Shown here: positions 9,702 through 18,866 of the stretch, one piece after another
Numbering within the stretch: position 1 is the stretch's first letter
How the letters are laid out: every line of letters begins with the position of its first letter
Source: Amphritea atlantica
Lineage (GTDB): Bacteria; Pseudomonadota; Gammaproteobacteria; Pseudomonadales; Balneatricaceae
Reading direction: 5' to 3'
Length of the DNA stretch: 64,000 bases
Assembly: GCF_900111095.1 (NCBI RefSeq)
Contig: NZ_FOGB01000001.1
Span: 62,001 to 126,000, forward strand
Program-made: the position numbers and the translations under genes
Notes under the pieces: model-generated
The model's input: only the letters and a program-made list of their open reading frames with translations
Told to the model about the DNA's origin: nothing
Database searches by the model: none

Positions 9702-10409
9702 ATGGAGTTTCTGAATAATGCGACCATAGCTGGAGTAATAGGTTCAATGCTAGCGTTTTTTTCAGCATTTGTGATGTATAAAATTAGTAAAAATTACGAA
9801 AGTAAAGAAAAAAAGAAAAATGTAGATAAAGAAGCTTTAAAAGACTTAAGAGAGTTGAAGAGATTTGTTTTGGATTCTCATGAGTATTTTAGGAAACTAA
9901 TATTTAATAACTGCTTCAGCGGTTCAATGGAGCAGAATGGAAGCTCGTATTTGATGATGGAATCTACAATTTATCACCCGAGGAGAGACTTAATAAGTTG
10001 TGAATTAATAAGAAATTTCCCTTTTCACCAAGATTTACCTGATGGGTTCTATAAGATAGTTAAAGGGTATAACGCAGCTGTTGAAGAGCTGCTTAGTCAA
10101 AATGATCGCATAGAAAATGAATATACTGATGATTATGCTGGCATTAAACACATCATATTTCAGTTAGAAGCTATTCTTAATTACTCAAATGAAATTATTA
10201 CTCATTGCGAGTGGTTTGAACTTAAATTCACTGATCGAAAAAAATATGAGGAGATTTCAAGTCAAACAAAGCCTTATTTTGAAGGTTATTACGGACTTTA
10301 CTGTGCGCCATTAAAAGAAAAATTTAGAGGAGATAAAATAACCAAAGATATGCGTGATAGCTATCACGAAGCACGGAAAAATACAAATGATACGGGTATG
10401 TATATCTAA
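9702..10409 (+). CDS. Hypothetical membrane-anchored protein (possible cassette gene)
   Basis: A 235-residue protein with one N-terminal membrane helix (about residues 9-26) followed by a lysine-rich linker and a long helical soluble domain. No family is recognised. ATG 9702 was chosen for the GAGAGG just upstream; an in-frame ATG at 9642 lacks one. Very AT-rich, like the other cassette genes. Its stop overlaps an attC-like heptamer (ATCTAAC at 10404-10410), but no matching right end was found, so its cassette status is likely rather than proven. Confidence 0.55.
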   Translation: MEFLNNATIAGVIGSMLAFFSAFVMYKISKNYESKEKKKNVDKEALKDLRELKRFVLDSHEYFRKLIFNNCFSGSMEQNGSSYLMMESTIYHPRRDLISCELIRNFPFHQDLPDGFYKIVKGYNAAVEELLSQNDRIENEYTDDYAGIKHIIFQLEAILNYSNEIITHCEWFELKFTDRKKYEEISSQTKPYFEGYYGLYCAPLKEKFRGDKITKDMRDSYHEARKNTNDTGMYI

Positions 10410-10436
10410 CTCAAAGATAAGAATTTCTCTAAAAAG

Positions 10437-10485
10437 GCTATCAAGCCGACAGCTTTGGCTTCGCTTGGCTTTGTGCTTTGATAGC
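10437..10485. other. Long hairpin downstream of the last cassette-like gene
   Basis: GCTATCAA and TTTGATAGC form the outer stem, with AGCTTTGGC/GCTTGGCTTT pairing inside. No T-run follows on either strand, so it is not a clear terminator. Together with the ATCTAAC at 10404 it may be a decayed attC that lost its right-hand heptamer. Confidence 0.4.
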
Positions 10486-10653
10486 ACAAGAACCCGTATC
10501 TAAAGGGTCAAAACTCTTTGATTGAAGTTTTCTCCGTGCCATAAGCGGACATTAAAAAGTCGGGATAACAATCTCTAAAGAGCATTTTGGTTTGTTCCTA
10601 CTTATCTTGTTATTTACTATTTGAAACACAGTTAGATTAGCTATAGCTAACTA

Positions 10654-11139
10654 TCAAAAAACTATTTTTTCCTCTATTAACCTATCAATAATAAGTCGAG
10701 TATATGTGGTTACATCCTGGCAGTTTGAAGTGCGATTGTTTAGCGTATTCAGCCAAGTATTGATCATAGTTTCAATCTCTATGCTATTATCAATATTAGA
10801 AAGATCGTCTCGAAGAGCGCTTGCCATGCCAGGCTTTATTGACTTTATGAACTCCGTTTGTCGCTTATCTAGATCGTTTCCGTCAATTTTTGACGCCAGC
10901 AAAGTTTTAATTAAAAAATCTCCATTGTCTAAAAAATGATGATAATAAGAAGAAGTACTGTACTCAGCATGATATTTCCCTAAGTAACCACAGATAAAAT
11001 TCATCCGCGAAACCAAGATTAGCTTCTTGATACCCTCCTTCGGAAGGCTATAGGATACTACTTTATTTGAAGTGTAGTCTCCGCAACCAACTAGAGTGAA
11101 CAATAGAAATACAGAACCAAGTAGGCGTATCCTAGACAT
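10654..11139 (-). CDS. Hypothetical lipoprotein
   Basis: The protein has about 161 residues, with a lipoprotein signal: a basic start (MSRIR), a hydrophobic run, and the lipobox LVGC at about residues 16-19. ATG 11139 is preferred because AAAGGA precedes it; an in-frame ATG 9 codons earlier has no such site. The mature part contains several cysteines and no recognised domain. It lies on the opposite strand to the cassettes, followed on the same strand by no obvious partner. Function unknown. Confidence 0.6.
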   Translation of the reverse strand: MSRIRLLGSVFLLFTLVGCGDYTSNKVVSYSLPKEGIKKLILVSRMNFICGYLGKYHAEYSTSSYYHHFLDNGDFLIKTLLASKIDGNDLDKRQTEFIKSIKPGMASALRDDLSNIDNSIEIETMINTWLNTLNNRTSNCQDVTTYTRLIIDRLIEEKIVF

Positions 11140-11575
11140 GTATCCAAATCCTTTTAAAAATGTCATTGGTAAAATCTAGTCTATCATATGACTAATAAGA
11201 TGTAGTCAATATTTTCATCCTCCTTCAATTGCTTTGCTCGAACCAATTTGTTTCCATAGTTTGTGGTTTACCCAAGTGTTGCAGAAATCAATCCGGTAGC
11301 TACGATATATTTTGGACTTCCTTTATTTCGACGGACATTAATGTACTCTAATTTAAAGCATAATTAATTTATAAGCGTATTAAGATAAAAAGTGTAAAAT
11401 CTATCTGTTTAGCCTGGAGTTGACATTAATTAATCCGAAGGCATGTAATATTAAGTCGATATCTTTATTTAAAATGGAGTGGTAGTTATTGTTTTATTGT
11501 TTTTCTGAGCTTTCATGCTAAATAGGCAAGAAGTTCAAATATTAAAGTCACAAAAAAACTGTCTTATGGTTTGGG
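11140..11575. other. AT-rich intergenic stretch without recognised features
   Basis: About 430 bases of low-GC sequence between two minus-strand exported proteins. No open frame, attC, clear terminator or repeat family seen elsewhere in the window was found in it. It should contain the promoter of the downstream lipoprotein gene, but no confident -35/-10 pair was picked. Confidence 0.5.
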
Positions 11576-12019
11576 CTAGAATTTTTTGTCTTTAAGAGTA
11601 TGACAGTCTCCTTTAAAATTAGAAATGACAACAGGATTTACCATTCCAGTAGGAAAAGAAAAGGTAGATCTAGAGGCTTCTCCTGTATAACGATTTATTG
11701 ATAGTGAACTCATGATTACAAGATTTCCTAATTTATCCTTTGCAGTTTCTCCAAGAATGTATTCAGAGTCTGAAACATTGAGTTTTAGTTCGTATTTAGA
11801 ATCACTATCTTTGGCTCCAAAAAATACACTAATATAAGTTAAATACTTACTTATTTTTAGTTTTTCTGGATTAAAAACAATCAAGTATTTCTGTGACCTA
11901 CTTTCATTCAAAGTAGCAGGCATGAATTTTTCTGTGCCAGAGCATTGCAAGGTTATATCTTTGCCAAATAAAGTGGATGAGAAAAATATGCTAAGTGCTA
12001 TTAAGAACTTAAGTTTCAT
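11576..12019 (-). CDS. Hypothetical periplasmic protein
   Basis: A 147-residue protein with an N-terminal signal peptide (MKLKFLIALSIFFSSTLFG, probable cleavage just after it) and a beta-rich remainder containing two cysteines (LQCSG near the start, GDCH near the end) that could form a disulfide. No family is recognised. Low GC content like the lipoprotein gene before it; both probably belong to the same accessory island although no attC was seen next to them. Confidence 0.6.
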   Translation of the reverse strand: MKLKFLIALSIFFSSTLFGKDITLQCSGTEKFMPATLNESRSQKYLIVFNPEKLKISKYLTYISVFFGAKDSDSKYELKLNVSDSEYILGETAKDKLGNLVIMSSLSINRYTGEASRSTFSFPTGMVNPVVISNFKGDCHTLKDKKF

Positions 12020-12281
12020 TATCAGCCCCCCCCTTTATATGCTGTATAGCGTCATCATCTTATTTTATTGTACTAATTCTTTATAAACAATCTTAGATTA
12101 TTCAGTATACTAAAAAAGGGAAAGATTTATTTTGTGCAGCAAGTTACGCCTGTCAGGCGCTATCGATTTTCATCCTATTTGCGCAAGCACTTTAATTCGA
12201 AGCCCTAACCGCTATTTCCGATGTTTTTTCTAGCAGTCGCGGAGCGACGTTCTAACCACTAGCCAGCCTCGTAGCGGCGAT

Positions 12282-13052
12282 CTAGCCACTGCTTTTCCCA
12301 TACCCCAACTGCTCTGATATCGCATTGCCCGCCTGAACCAGCTCCCCGATCCATTCATCCCGGCGGCGGTCTATCGGGGCCGAGAGGGATAGTCCGGCCA
12401 CTGGCTGGTTGCTCTGATCGTAGATCAGTACGCCGATACAGCCAACACCGATCTCCGCTTCTTCATTATCCAGGGCATAGCCCCGTTGAGCTGATGTCAG
12501 ACACTCTTCGGTCAGTGCTTCAAGGGAGTTAAAGGTATTACGGGTGTAGGCGGGCAGGTTGGTGCGCTGGGCATAACCGGCGATCTCCTGTTCGCCACTG
12601 ATGCCCAGCATCAGTTTACCGACGCCGGTGACATGCAGCGGTGCCCGGCTGCCAACGATCTGTTGTACGTGCATCATGCGGTTGGGGGTGGCCTTTTCAA
12701 AGTAGATGACTACATCGCCTTCACGGATGGTGAGGTTGATGGTCTCGCCCAGCTTATCCCGCAGCTTTTCCATATAGGGCATCGCCACCGCCCGCAGGTC
12801 GATATCTGTATGCAGCCGATTACTCAGTTGCAATAACCGCTGTCCCAGTCGGTATTCACCGGCGCTGCTGCGCTCGACAAAACGGTTATCGATCAGCGAG
12901 TGAAGAATCCGGTGGGCGGTGGAGGGGTGTAGCCCGGCATCCGCACTCAGGACTTTCAGTTTCACCGGCTTTGAATAACGGGAGATAACATCTAGCAGCA
13001 GTGTGGCCCGGTCGATAACCTGAATCCGGGCTTCTGGTTTTGTATCTGACAT
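12282..13052 (-). CDS. bhcR: IclR-family regulator, probable BhcR
   Basis: A 256-residue protein with an N-terminal IclR winged helix (VIDRATLLLDVISRYSKPV, then HPSTAHRILHSL) and a C-terminal IclR effector domain (HVTGVGKLML, then CIGVLIYD and AGLSLSAP). It is divergent from four genes that match the beta-hydroxyaspartate cycle, the arrangement known for bhcR, whose product senses glyoxylate in Paracoccus. The intergenic region carries two near-identical palindromes that are good operator candidates. Control of bhcABCD is therefore a strong inference; the effector is assumed from the homologue. Confidence 0.85.
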   Translation of the reverse strand: MSDTKPEARIQVIDRATLLLDVISRYSKPVKLKVLSADAGLHPSTAHRILHSLIDNRFVERSSAGEYRLGQRLLQLSNRLHTDIDLRAVAMPYMEKLRDKLGETINLTIREGDVVIYFEKATPNRMMHVQQIVGSRAPLHVTGVGKLMLGISGEQEIAGYAQRTNLPAYTRNTFNSLEALTEECLTSAQRGYALDNEEAEIGVGCIGVLIYDQSNQPVAGLSLSAPIDRRRDEWIGELVQAGNAISEQLGYGKSSG

Positions 13053-13147
13053 AGAGATCTCCTGTTAAGGGCTGATGTATCGGCTTGATGCTTTTTATAT
13101 TGTGCAATTTTTTATGAAATTACCACATAGCAACAATAAAAAACTGT

Positions 13148-13164
13148 ATTTCATAATATGAAAT
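13148..13164. promoter_or_regulatory. Candidate BhcR operator 1
   Basis: ATTTCATA-A-TATGAAAT is a perfect 8-bp inverted repeat with one central base, in the bhcR/bhcA divergent region. IclR proteins bind short palindromes of about this size. Confidence 0.65.
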
Positions 13165-13243
13165 TCTTAGTTTTCAACCATTTTCTCTATTTTATTCTTT
13201 TAATTTCAGTTAGTTAGTAAAAGTAAACGGGTAAATAATTAAA

Positions 13244-13260
13244 ATTTCATAATATGGAAT
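13244..13260. promoter_or_regulatory. Candidate BhcR operator 2
   Basis: ATTTCATA-A-TATGGAAT differs from operator 1 at one base and lies 96 bases further on, ending 9 bases before the proposed bhcA -35 box. Its position suits repression or activation of bhcA. Confidence 0.65.
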
Positions 13261-13269
13261 ATTTGCATA

Positions 13270-13298
13270 TTGCGGAAGTTAATCGTTCTTCTTATGGT
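13270..13298 (+). promoter_or_regulatory. Candidate bhcA promoter
   Basis: TTGCGG (13270-13275) and TATGGT (13293-13298) are separated by 17 bases, about 80 bases before the bhcA start. This is a reasonable sigma-70 match placed next to operator 2. Confidence 0.5.
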
Positions 13299-13376
13299 GA
13301 ATAACACTTAAGTCTTACTGCTTCAGACGATCCTGAGCAGAGTGCTTTTTTCTAACACTTATAAAGAGTATTCACC

Positions 13377-14558
13377 ATGACAGATCAGAATCCTGTTTTT
13401 ATACCCGGCCCGACCAATATTCCTGATCGGTTACGCAATGCGATGCATCTCCAGACCCGCGATCACCGCGCGCCGGATTTTGTTGAAACATTCGCTCCGG
13501 TACTGCGCGACTGCAAACGTGTTTTTGGTACTGAGACTGGTGAAGTGATTACCTTCCCGTCCAGTGGTACCGGCGGTTGGGAAGCCTCTATCTGTAACAC
13601 CCTGTCAGCGGGTGACAAAGTACTGATCGCCCGCTACGGGATGTTTTCCCACCGCTGGATCGATCTCTGCCAGCGCCACAATCTCGATGTTCAGGTTATT
13701 GAGTGTGCCTGGGGCAGCGGTGCACCGGCAGATAAGTTTGCCGAGGTGTTGAGTGCCGACAATGGCCATGAGATTAAAGCGGTACTGGTAACCCACAATG
13801 AAACGGCGACCGGTGTTAAGAGTGATATCGCCGCCGTTCGTCAGGCGATGGATGCGTCGGGCCATCCGGCACTGCTGTTTGTTGATTGCGTTAGCTCACT
13901 GGCATCGATGCCGTTTGAGATGGATGCCTGGGGCGTTGATATTGCGGTTTCCGGTTCGCAGAAGGGCTTCATGCTGAATACCGGTATGGCCATTCTGGGG
14001 GTTAGCCAGAAGGCCCTGGCAGCGATGGAGACGGCGACTCTGACCCGCACCTTCTTCGATTTTCGCGACATGATGGCCGCGAATGCCAACGGTGGTTTCC
14101 CTTATACGCCTCCGTTGCAGCTGATCTATGGCATGAAAGAGAGTCTGGCGATGCTGTTTGAAGAGGGGCTGGAGAATGTCTATGCCCGTCATCACCGTCT
14201 GGCTGAAGGGGTGCGTAAAGCGGTTGACGCCTGGGGGCTGAAACTGTGTGCACAGTCGCCGGAGCTGTACTCCGATACGGTTAGCGCGATCTATGTACCG
14301 GAGGGTTTTGACAGCAACCAACTGACCGAACATGCCTTTAATGCCTACGGTGTTTCCTTCGGTATCGGTCTGGGAGAGATGAACGGTAAAGCGTTCCGCA
14401 TCGGCCATCTGGGCTCACTGACTGACGTGATGGTGTTGTCGGGTCTGGCGACGATTGAGATGGCGATGGCGGATCTGAACTACCCGATCACGCTGGGCTC
14501 CGGGGTTGCCGCCGCACAGGAATATTTTCGTAAGACTGCCAGTAAGAACTGTGCCTGA
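13377..14558 (+). CDS. bhcA: L-aspartate:glyoxylate aminotransferase (beta-hydroxyaspartate cycle)
   Basis: A 393-residue class V, PLP-dependent aminotransferase. PSSGTGGWEA (about 61-70) forms the phosphate-binding region, THNETATGV follows, and the PLP lysine is K196 in SGSQKGF. The N-terminus FIPGPTNIP and the whole pattern resemble characterised BhcA rather than serine-glyoxylate aminotransferases of the serine cycle, because it is followed by three further bhc-type genes. The reaction is glyoxylate + L-aspartate to glycine + oxaloacetate, the first step of the cycle. First gene of the operon; well-formed start (AAAGAG upstream). Confidence 0.9.
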   Translation: MTDQNPVFIPGPTNIPDRLRNAMHLQTRDHRAPDFVETFAPVLRDCKRVFGTETGEVITFPSSGTGGWEASICNTLSAGDKVLIARYGMFSHRWIDLCQRHNLDVQVIECAWGSGAPADKFAEVLSADNGHEIKAVLVTHNETATGVKSDIAAVRQAMDASGHPALLFVDCVSSLASMPFEMDAWGVDIAVSGSQKGFMLNTGMAILGVSQKALAAMETATLTRTFFDFRDMMAANANGGFPYTPPLQLIYGMKESLAMLFEEGLENVYARHHRLAEGVRKAVDAWGLKLCAQSPELYSDTVSAIYVPEGFDSNQLTEHAFNAYGVSFGIGLGEMNGKAFRIGHLGSLTDVMVLSGLATIEMAMADLNYPITLGSGVAAAQEYFRKTASKNCA

Positions 14559-14579
14559 TGTTAATTTTTGAGGTATCCC

Positions 14580-15557
14580 ATGACCGATATAACTGAACAG
14601 AAGATGACGATCCCCACCTATGATGATGTGCTGATCGCCCACGAACGGATTAAACCCTATATCCATGAAACGCCGGTACTGACCTCCCGTTTCCTCAATG
14701 AGCTGACCGGTGCAGAGTTGTTTTTTAAGTGTGAAAACCTGCAGAAGGCCGGGGCCTTTAAAGTACGCGGGGCATCCAATGCGGTGTTTGGCCTGACTGA
14801 AGCCGAGGCGGCGGTGGGCGTGGCAACTCACTCCTCCGGCAACCATGCGCTGTCGCTCTCCTATGCGGCGGGCCAGCGGGGCATTCCGGTGACGGTGGTC
14901 ATGCCTCGCACCGCGCCTCAGGCGAAGAAGGATGCGGTGCGCGGCTATGGCGGCACCATCATTGAGTGCGAACCCTCAACCAGTTCCCGCGAAGCGGTGT
15001 TTGCCGAGGTGGTGGCTGAATCCGGGGCTGACTTTGTTCACCCCTATAACGATCCACGGGTTATTGCCGGACAGGCGACCTGCTCCAAAGAGTTGCTCAG
15101 TCAGGTGGATGACCTGGATGCGGTGATCGCTCCGATCGGTGGCGGTGGAATGATCTCCGGCACCTGTCTGACACTCTCCACCATCGCGCCCCAGGTGAAG
15201 ATCTACGCCGCAGAACCGTTGAATGCGGACGATGCCGCCCGCTCTTTCCGGGCCGGTCATATTATTGCGGATGATGCTCCGGATACCGTCGCCGATGGCC
15301 TGAAAGTCCCGCTGAAAGACCTGACCTGGCACTTTGTCAGCAACCATGTCACCGACATTCTCACTGCCACCGAGGAGGAGATTGTCGAGGCGATGAAGCT
15401 GGTGTGGAAACGGATGAAGATTGTGATTGAACCCAGCAGCGCAGTGCCCCTGGCGACCATTCTGAAGAATCCGGAACTCTTCAGAGGCAAACGGGTAGGG
15501 GTCATTATTACCGGCGGAAATGTCGACCTCGACAAACTGCCATGGCTGAACAACTAA
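14580..15557 (+). CDS. bhcB: beta-hydroxyaspartate dehydratase
   Basis: A 325-residue fold-type II PLP enzyme of the threonine/serine dehydratase group. The PLP lysine lies in AGAFKVRGA (about residue 61), SSGNHA is the substrate loop, and the glycine-rich phosphate-binding loop is IGGGGMISG (about 186-194). In the beta-hydroxyaspartate cycle BhcB converts (2R,3S)-beta-hydroxyaspartate to iminosuccinate, releasing no free ammonia in the cycle itself. ATG 14580 was chosen for the GAGG 7 bases upstream. It starts 22 bases after bhcA, in one operon. Sequence alone could also be a threonine dehydratase; the neighbours decide. Confidence 0.88.
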   Translation: MTDITEQKMTIPTYDDVLIAHERIKPYIHETPVLTSRFLNELTGAELFFKCENLQKAGAFKVRGASNAVFGLTEAEAAVGVATHSSGNHALSLSYAAGQRGIPVTVVMPRTAPQAKKDAVRGYGGTIIECEPSTSSREAVFAEVVAESGADFVHPYNDPRVIAGQATCSKELLSQVDDLDAVIAPIGGGGMISGTCLTLSTIAPQVKIYAAEPLNADDAARSFRAGHIIADDAPDTVADGLKVPLKDLTWHFVSNHVTDILTATEEEIVEAMKLVWKRMKIVIEPSSAVPLATILKNPELFRGKRVGVIITGGNVDLDKLPWLNN

Positions 15558-15579
15558 GAATTTTGACAGGAGAACACCA

Positions 15580-16737
15580 ATGAATGCACAGAATGAATTG
15601 CACAATCTGGAAGTAGGGTACGACGTTCCGGCCATCCCGGGAATGGATGAAGCAGATATCCAGACACCCTGTCTGATTGTTGATCTGGACGCGCTGGAGA
15701 AGAATATCCGCACCATGGGGGATTACGCTAAGCAGATGGGCGTGCGCCACCGGGTGCACGGCAAGATGCATAAATCCGTTGATATCGCGTTGTTGCAGGA
15801 AAAGCTGGGCGAAAGTTGTGGCGTTTGCTGCCAGAAAGTGTCCGAGGCGGAAGTGTTTGCCCGTGGCGGTATTAAAGATGTACTTGTCTCGAATCAGGTG
15901 CGTGATCCGGCCAAGATCGACCGTATGGCGCGGTTGCCGAAACTGGGTGCCCGGACGATCTGTTGTGTTGATGACATTGAAAATGTCGCGGAACTCTCTG
16001 CTGCCGCGCAGAAGCATGGCACCCAGATTGAGTGTCTGGTTGAGATTGACTGTGGTGCCGGACGTTGTGGTGTGGCTGCGGGACAACCGGTGGTGGATAT
16101 CGCTCAGGCGATTGATGCGGCTCCCGGTCTTAAGTTCGCGGGCATTCAGGCGTATCAGGGCGCGATGCAACATCTGCAGAACTACAACGAGCGCAAAGAG
16201 AAAGTGGATATCGCCATTGAGATGGTGGCCCGTTCGGTTGAGATGCTCAGAGCGGTTGGCCTGGAGTGCGACATCGTTGGCGGTGGTGGTACCGGTTCTT
16301 ACTACTTTGAGGGTGCTTCCGGTGTGTATAACGAGTTGCAGTGTGGCTCTTACGCCTTTATGGATGCTGATTATCAGACCATCCATGATGAAAACGGTGA
16401 GCGGATCTCTGAGTTTGAAAACTCACTGTTTATCCTGACCTCCATCATGAGTCATGCGAAAGCGGATAAAGCGATCTGTGATGCCGGTCTGAAAGCGCAG
16501 TCGGTTGATAGTGGACTGCCCTACGTGTTTGGTCGCGATGATGTGGAGTATATCAAGTGCTCCGATGAACACGGGGTGATCTCCGATCCCAATGGCGCAC
16601 TGAAAGTTAATCAGAAGATCCGCCTGGTGCCGGGACACTGCGATCCCACCTGTAACGTTCACGATTACTATGTGGGTGTGCGTAACGGTAAGGTTGAGAC
16701 GCTGTGGCCAGTCTCCGCCCGTGGTAAGGCGTATTAA
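15580..16737 (+). CDS. bhcC: beta-hydroxyaspartate aldolase
   Basis: A 385-residue D-threonine-aldolase-like protein: an N-terminal alanine-racemase-type PLP barrel (TPCLIVDLDALEKN; PLP lysine in VHGKMHKS, about K62) and a C-terminal D-serine-dehydratase-like domain with the metal-binding HCDPTCN motif near the end. In the cycle it condenses glycine with a second glyoxylate to give beta-hydroxyaspartate. It starts 22 bases after bhcB with a clear AGGAGA site. The family also contains D-threonine and 3-hydroxy-D-aspartate aldolases; the operon context supports bhcC. Confidence 0.9.
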   Translation: MNAQNELHNLEVGYDVPAIPGMDEADIQTPCLIVDLDALEKNIRTMGDYAKQMGVRHRVHGKMHKSVDIALLQEKLGESCGVCCQKVSEAEVFARGGIKDVLVSNQVRDPAKIDRMARLPKLGARTICCVDDIENVAELSAAAQKHGTQIECLVEIDCGAGRCGVAAGQPVVDIAQAIDAAPGLKFAGIQAYQGAMQHLQNYNERKEKVDIAIEMVARSVEMLRAVGLECDIVGGGGTGSYYFEGASGVYNELQCGSYAFMDADYQTIHDENGERISEFENSLFILTSIMSHAKADKAICDAGLKAQSVDSGLPYVFGRDDVEYIKCSDEHGVISDPNGALKVNQKIRLVPGHCDPTCNVHDYYVGVRNGKVETLWPVSARGKAY

Positions 16738-16816
16738 TAAAGCGGTCTTATTAATCTCATCTTTACGGTAGCTGCCCGTCCGGGCGCTACCGGTTATCCG
16801 AATAAGGAGAATATCT

Positions 16817-17845
16817 ATGGGTGGTTCTATTGAAGAACGTAGTTTTGAAGAGCTTTCTCCGGTTGATGCAGGCGCAGGAATATCCCTGGTATCTGAAGCG
16901 GTATGTGAACAGGTGGTGGGTCGTCCTGAAGCCTTCACTGCTGTTGAAAGCGTGTTTGCTGCGATGGCCAGCGGTGCTGCCTATAACTTTCCCGTGGTGC
17001 GGGAAGCGATCGGCCACGCGGATGCCCTCTATGGGTTCAAGTCCGGTTTCGATCGTGCCGGGATGGTACTGGGGGTTAAATCCGGCGGCTACTGGCCGGG
17101 CAACGTTGATAAAAACCTGACCAACCATCAGTCCACCGTGATTCTGTTTGATCCGGATACCGGCCAACTGCGGTCGCTGGTGGGAGGCAACTATCTGACG
17201 GCGGTACGCACCGCTGCCGCGTCGGCGGTGTCTATCGCTCATCTGGCGCGTAAAGATGCCCGGGTGCTGGGGATGGTGGGTGCCGGACATCAGTCAACCT
17301 TCCAGTTGCGGGCCGCTCTTGAACAGCGCAACTTTGAAAAAGTGGTTGCCTGGAACCCCCACCCGGAATACCTGTCCCGACTGGCTGCCGTGTGTGAAGA
17401 GCTGGGTATGCCGTTTGCCGCCGTCGAGCGGGAACAACTGGGCGCCGAGGCGGATGTTATTATCACTATCACCTCAGCGTTTGAACCGTTGCTCATGAAG
17501 CAGTGGATTAAACCGGGAACCCATATCGCCTGCATGGGCACCGATACCAAAGGTAAGCAGGAGGTTGATCCTGAACTGCTGGCATCAGCCTCCGTCTTTA
17601 CCGATGAGGTGGCGCAATCGATCAGTATCGGTGAAGCGCAGCATGCCGTCGCGTCCGGGTTGCTGAATGAAGCCGATATCACGCCGATAGGTGAGGTGAT
17701 TAATGGCACCCATCCGGGTCGTCGGGATGATCTTGAGATCACCCTGTTTGATGGCACCGGGGTCGGTCTGCAGGATCTGGCCGTCGCTTCTGCAGCAGTC
17801 GAGCTTGCACAAGCCAAAGGGCTGGCGGGACAGGTCTCTTTGTAA
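16817..17845 (+). CDS. bhcD: Iminosuccinate reductase (ornithine cyclodeaminase/mu-crystallin family)
   Basis: A 342-residue protein with the two-domain mu-crystallin layout. The N-terminal half has KSGGYWPGN; a Rossmann domain begins at VLGMVGAGHQS (about 150-160), with the family NAD(P) pattern continuing in ITSAFEPLL and GTHIACMGTDTKGKQE. In the beta-hydroxyaspartate cycle BhcD reduces iminosuccinate to L-aspartate, regenerating the amino donor for BhcA. AAGGAG precedes the start. Last of the four bhc genes, 80 bases after bhcC and followed by a terminator. Confidence 0.9.
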   Translation: MGGSIEERSFEELSPVDAGAGISLVSEAVCEQVVGRPEAFTAVESVFAAMASGAAYNFPVVREAIGHADALYGFKSGFDRAGMVLGVKSGGYWPGNVDKNLTNHQSTVILFDPDTGQLRSLVGGNYLTAVRTAAASAVSIAHLARKDARVLGMVGAGHQSTFQLRAALEQRNFEKVVAWNPHPEYLSRLAAVCEELGMPFAAVEREQLGAEADVIITITSAFEPLLMKQWIKPGTHIACMGTDTKGKQEVDPELLASASVFTDEVAQSISIGEAQHAVASGLLNEADITPIGEVINGTHPGRRDDLEITLFDGTGVGLQDLAVASAAVELAQAKGLAGQVSL

Positions 17846-17917
17846 CTGAGCACTTTATAAACAAGCTTTTTATAACTGAGCTGACTGCCCTGAGCAGATC
17901 TAGTCTCTCCCGCTGAG

Positions 17918-17946
17918 CACCCCTTCCGACGGACGGGGTGTTTTAT
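17918..17946 (+). terminator. Intrinsic terminator after bhcD
   Basis: CACCCC and GGGGTG form a stem around TTCCGACGGAC, followed by TTTTATT. It closes the bhc operon, with partial read-through into the next gene possible since that starts only about 30 bases later. Confidence 0.65.
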
Positions 17947-17976
17947 TGGTTAATCCTCTTTGTATTACAGGTATCC

Positions 17977-18846
17977 ATGATGGCTTCTGTTGCGCGATTA
18001 CGACTGCGTCAGCTGCTGGACAACCAGCAGTGTGTGACCTGCGCGTCTGTGTTTGATCCCCTGTCTTCAAGAATGGCGGATGATATTGGTTTTCAGGTTG
18101 GCATACTGGGTGGCTCAGTGGCCTCGCTGATGTCGCTGGGTGTGCCGGATATCTATCTGCTGACCCTGAGTGAGCTGGCAGAGCAGGCGCGCCGGGTGTG
18201 TCTGGCATCCGACCTGCCAGTGATTGTCGATGGTGATAATGGCTATGGTAACGCCCTCAATGTGATGCGAACGGTGTCTGAGCTGGAACATGCCGGCGCG
18301 GCGGTGATCACTATCGAAGATACGGTGATTCCCAGACCTTATAAACAACCGGAGCTGAACCTCAGTACGGTGGAAGAGGGATGCAGTAAATTACAGGCCG
18401 CGCTGCAAGCCCGTAACGATGCTGATATGGCGATCTTTGCCCGCACTCATGCACAGCAACCCCATCGGGATCTGCTGCAACGGGTGGATGCCTATAGTCG
18501 CACGGGTGTTGATGGTATCTGCATTTTTGGCCAGATCTCCAAGGCGCTGCTGGTACAGCTTAACCGGGTGACTGATCTGCCATTGATGCTGATCGATTAT
18601 GCAGAGACGACGGTTTCAGCAGAAGAGATGATGCAGCTGGGGGTAAGGATCCACTTCAGGGGGCATCGCACCTATGAAGACTCCGTTAAGGCGATCTATC
18701 AGTCACTGCTGCAACTGTATAACAGCGATTTTCCCAGCCGCGAAATGGCTAACAGCCGCAATGGTAAACAGCTGATTGGCCGGTTTGCTCAACAACAGAG
18801 ATTCAATGCGATCTGCAATGACTACCTCAACCCCTCCCATGGGTAA
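17977..18846 (+). CDS. Isocitrate lyase/PEP mutase family protein, probable oxaloacetate decarboxylase
   Basis: A 289-residue TIM-barrel protein. The metal-binding motif DGDNGYGN (about residue 72-79) and the catalytic-loop region ITIEDTVIP are as in the PEP mutase/isocitrate lyase superfamily. The early CASVFDPLSSRMAD and GILGGSVAS segments resemble the PA4872-type oxaloacetate decarboxylases. Expected reaction: oxaloacetate to pyruvate and CO2. Its place directly behind the bhc genes, whose cycle yields oxaloacetate, supports this. A carboxyphosphonoenolpyruvate mutase-like or methylisocitrate-lyase-like activity cannot be excluded from sequence alone. The start at ATG 17977 is favoured over an upstream hydrophobic extension. 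Confidence 0.75.
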   Translation: MMASVARLRLRQLLDNQQCVTCASVFDPLSSRMADDIGFQVGILGGSVASLMSLGVPDIYLLTLSELAEQARRVCLASDLPVIVDGDNGYGNALNVMRTVSELEHAGAAVITIEDTVIPRPYKQPELNLSTVEEGCSKLQAALQARNDADMAIFARTHAQQPHRDLLQRVDAYSRTGVDGICIFGQISKALLVQLNRVTDLPLMLIDYAETTVSAEEMMQLGVRIHFRGHRTYEDSVKAIYQSLLQLYNSDFPSREMANSRNGKQLIGRFAQQQRFNAICNDYLNPSHG

Positions 18847-18866
18847 TGGAGTCGTTTGAAGGGGGG

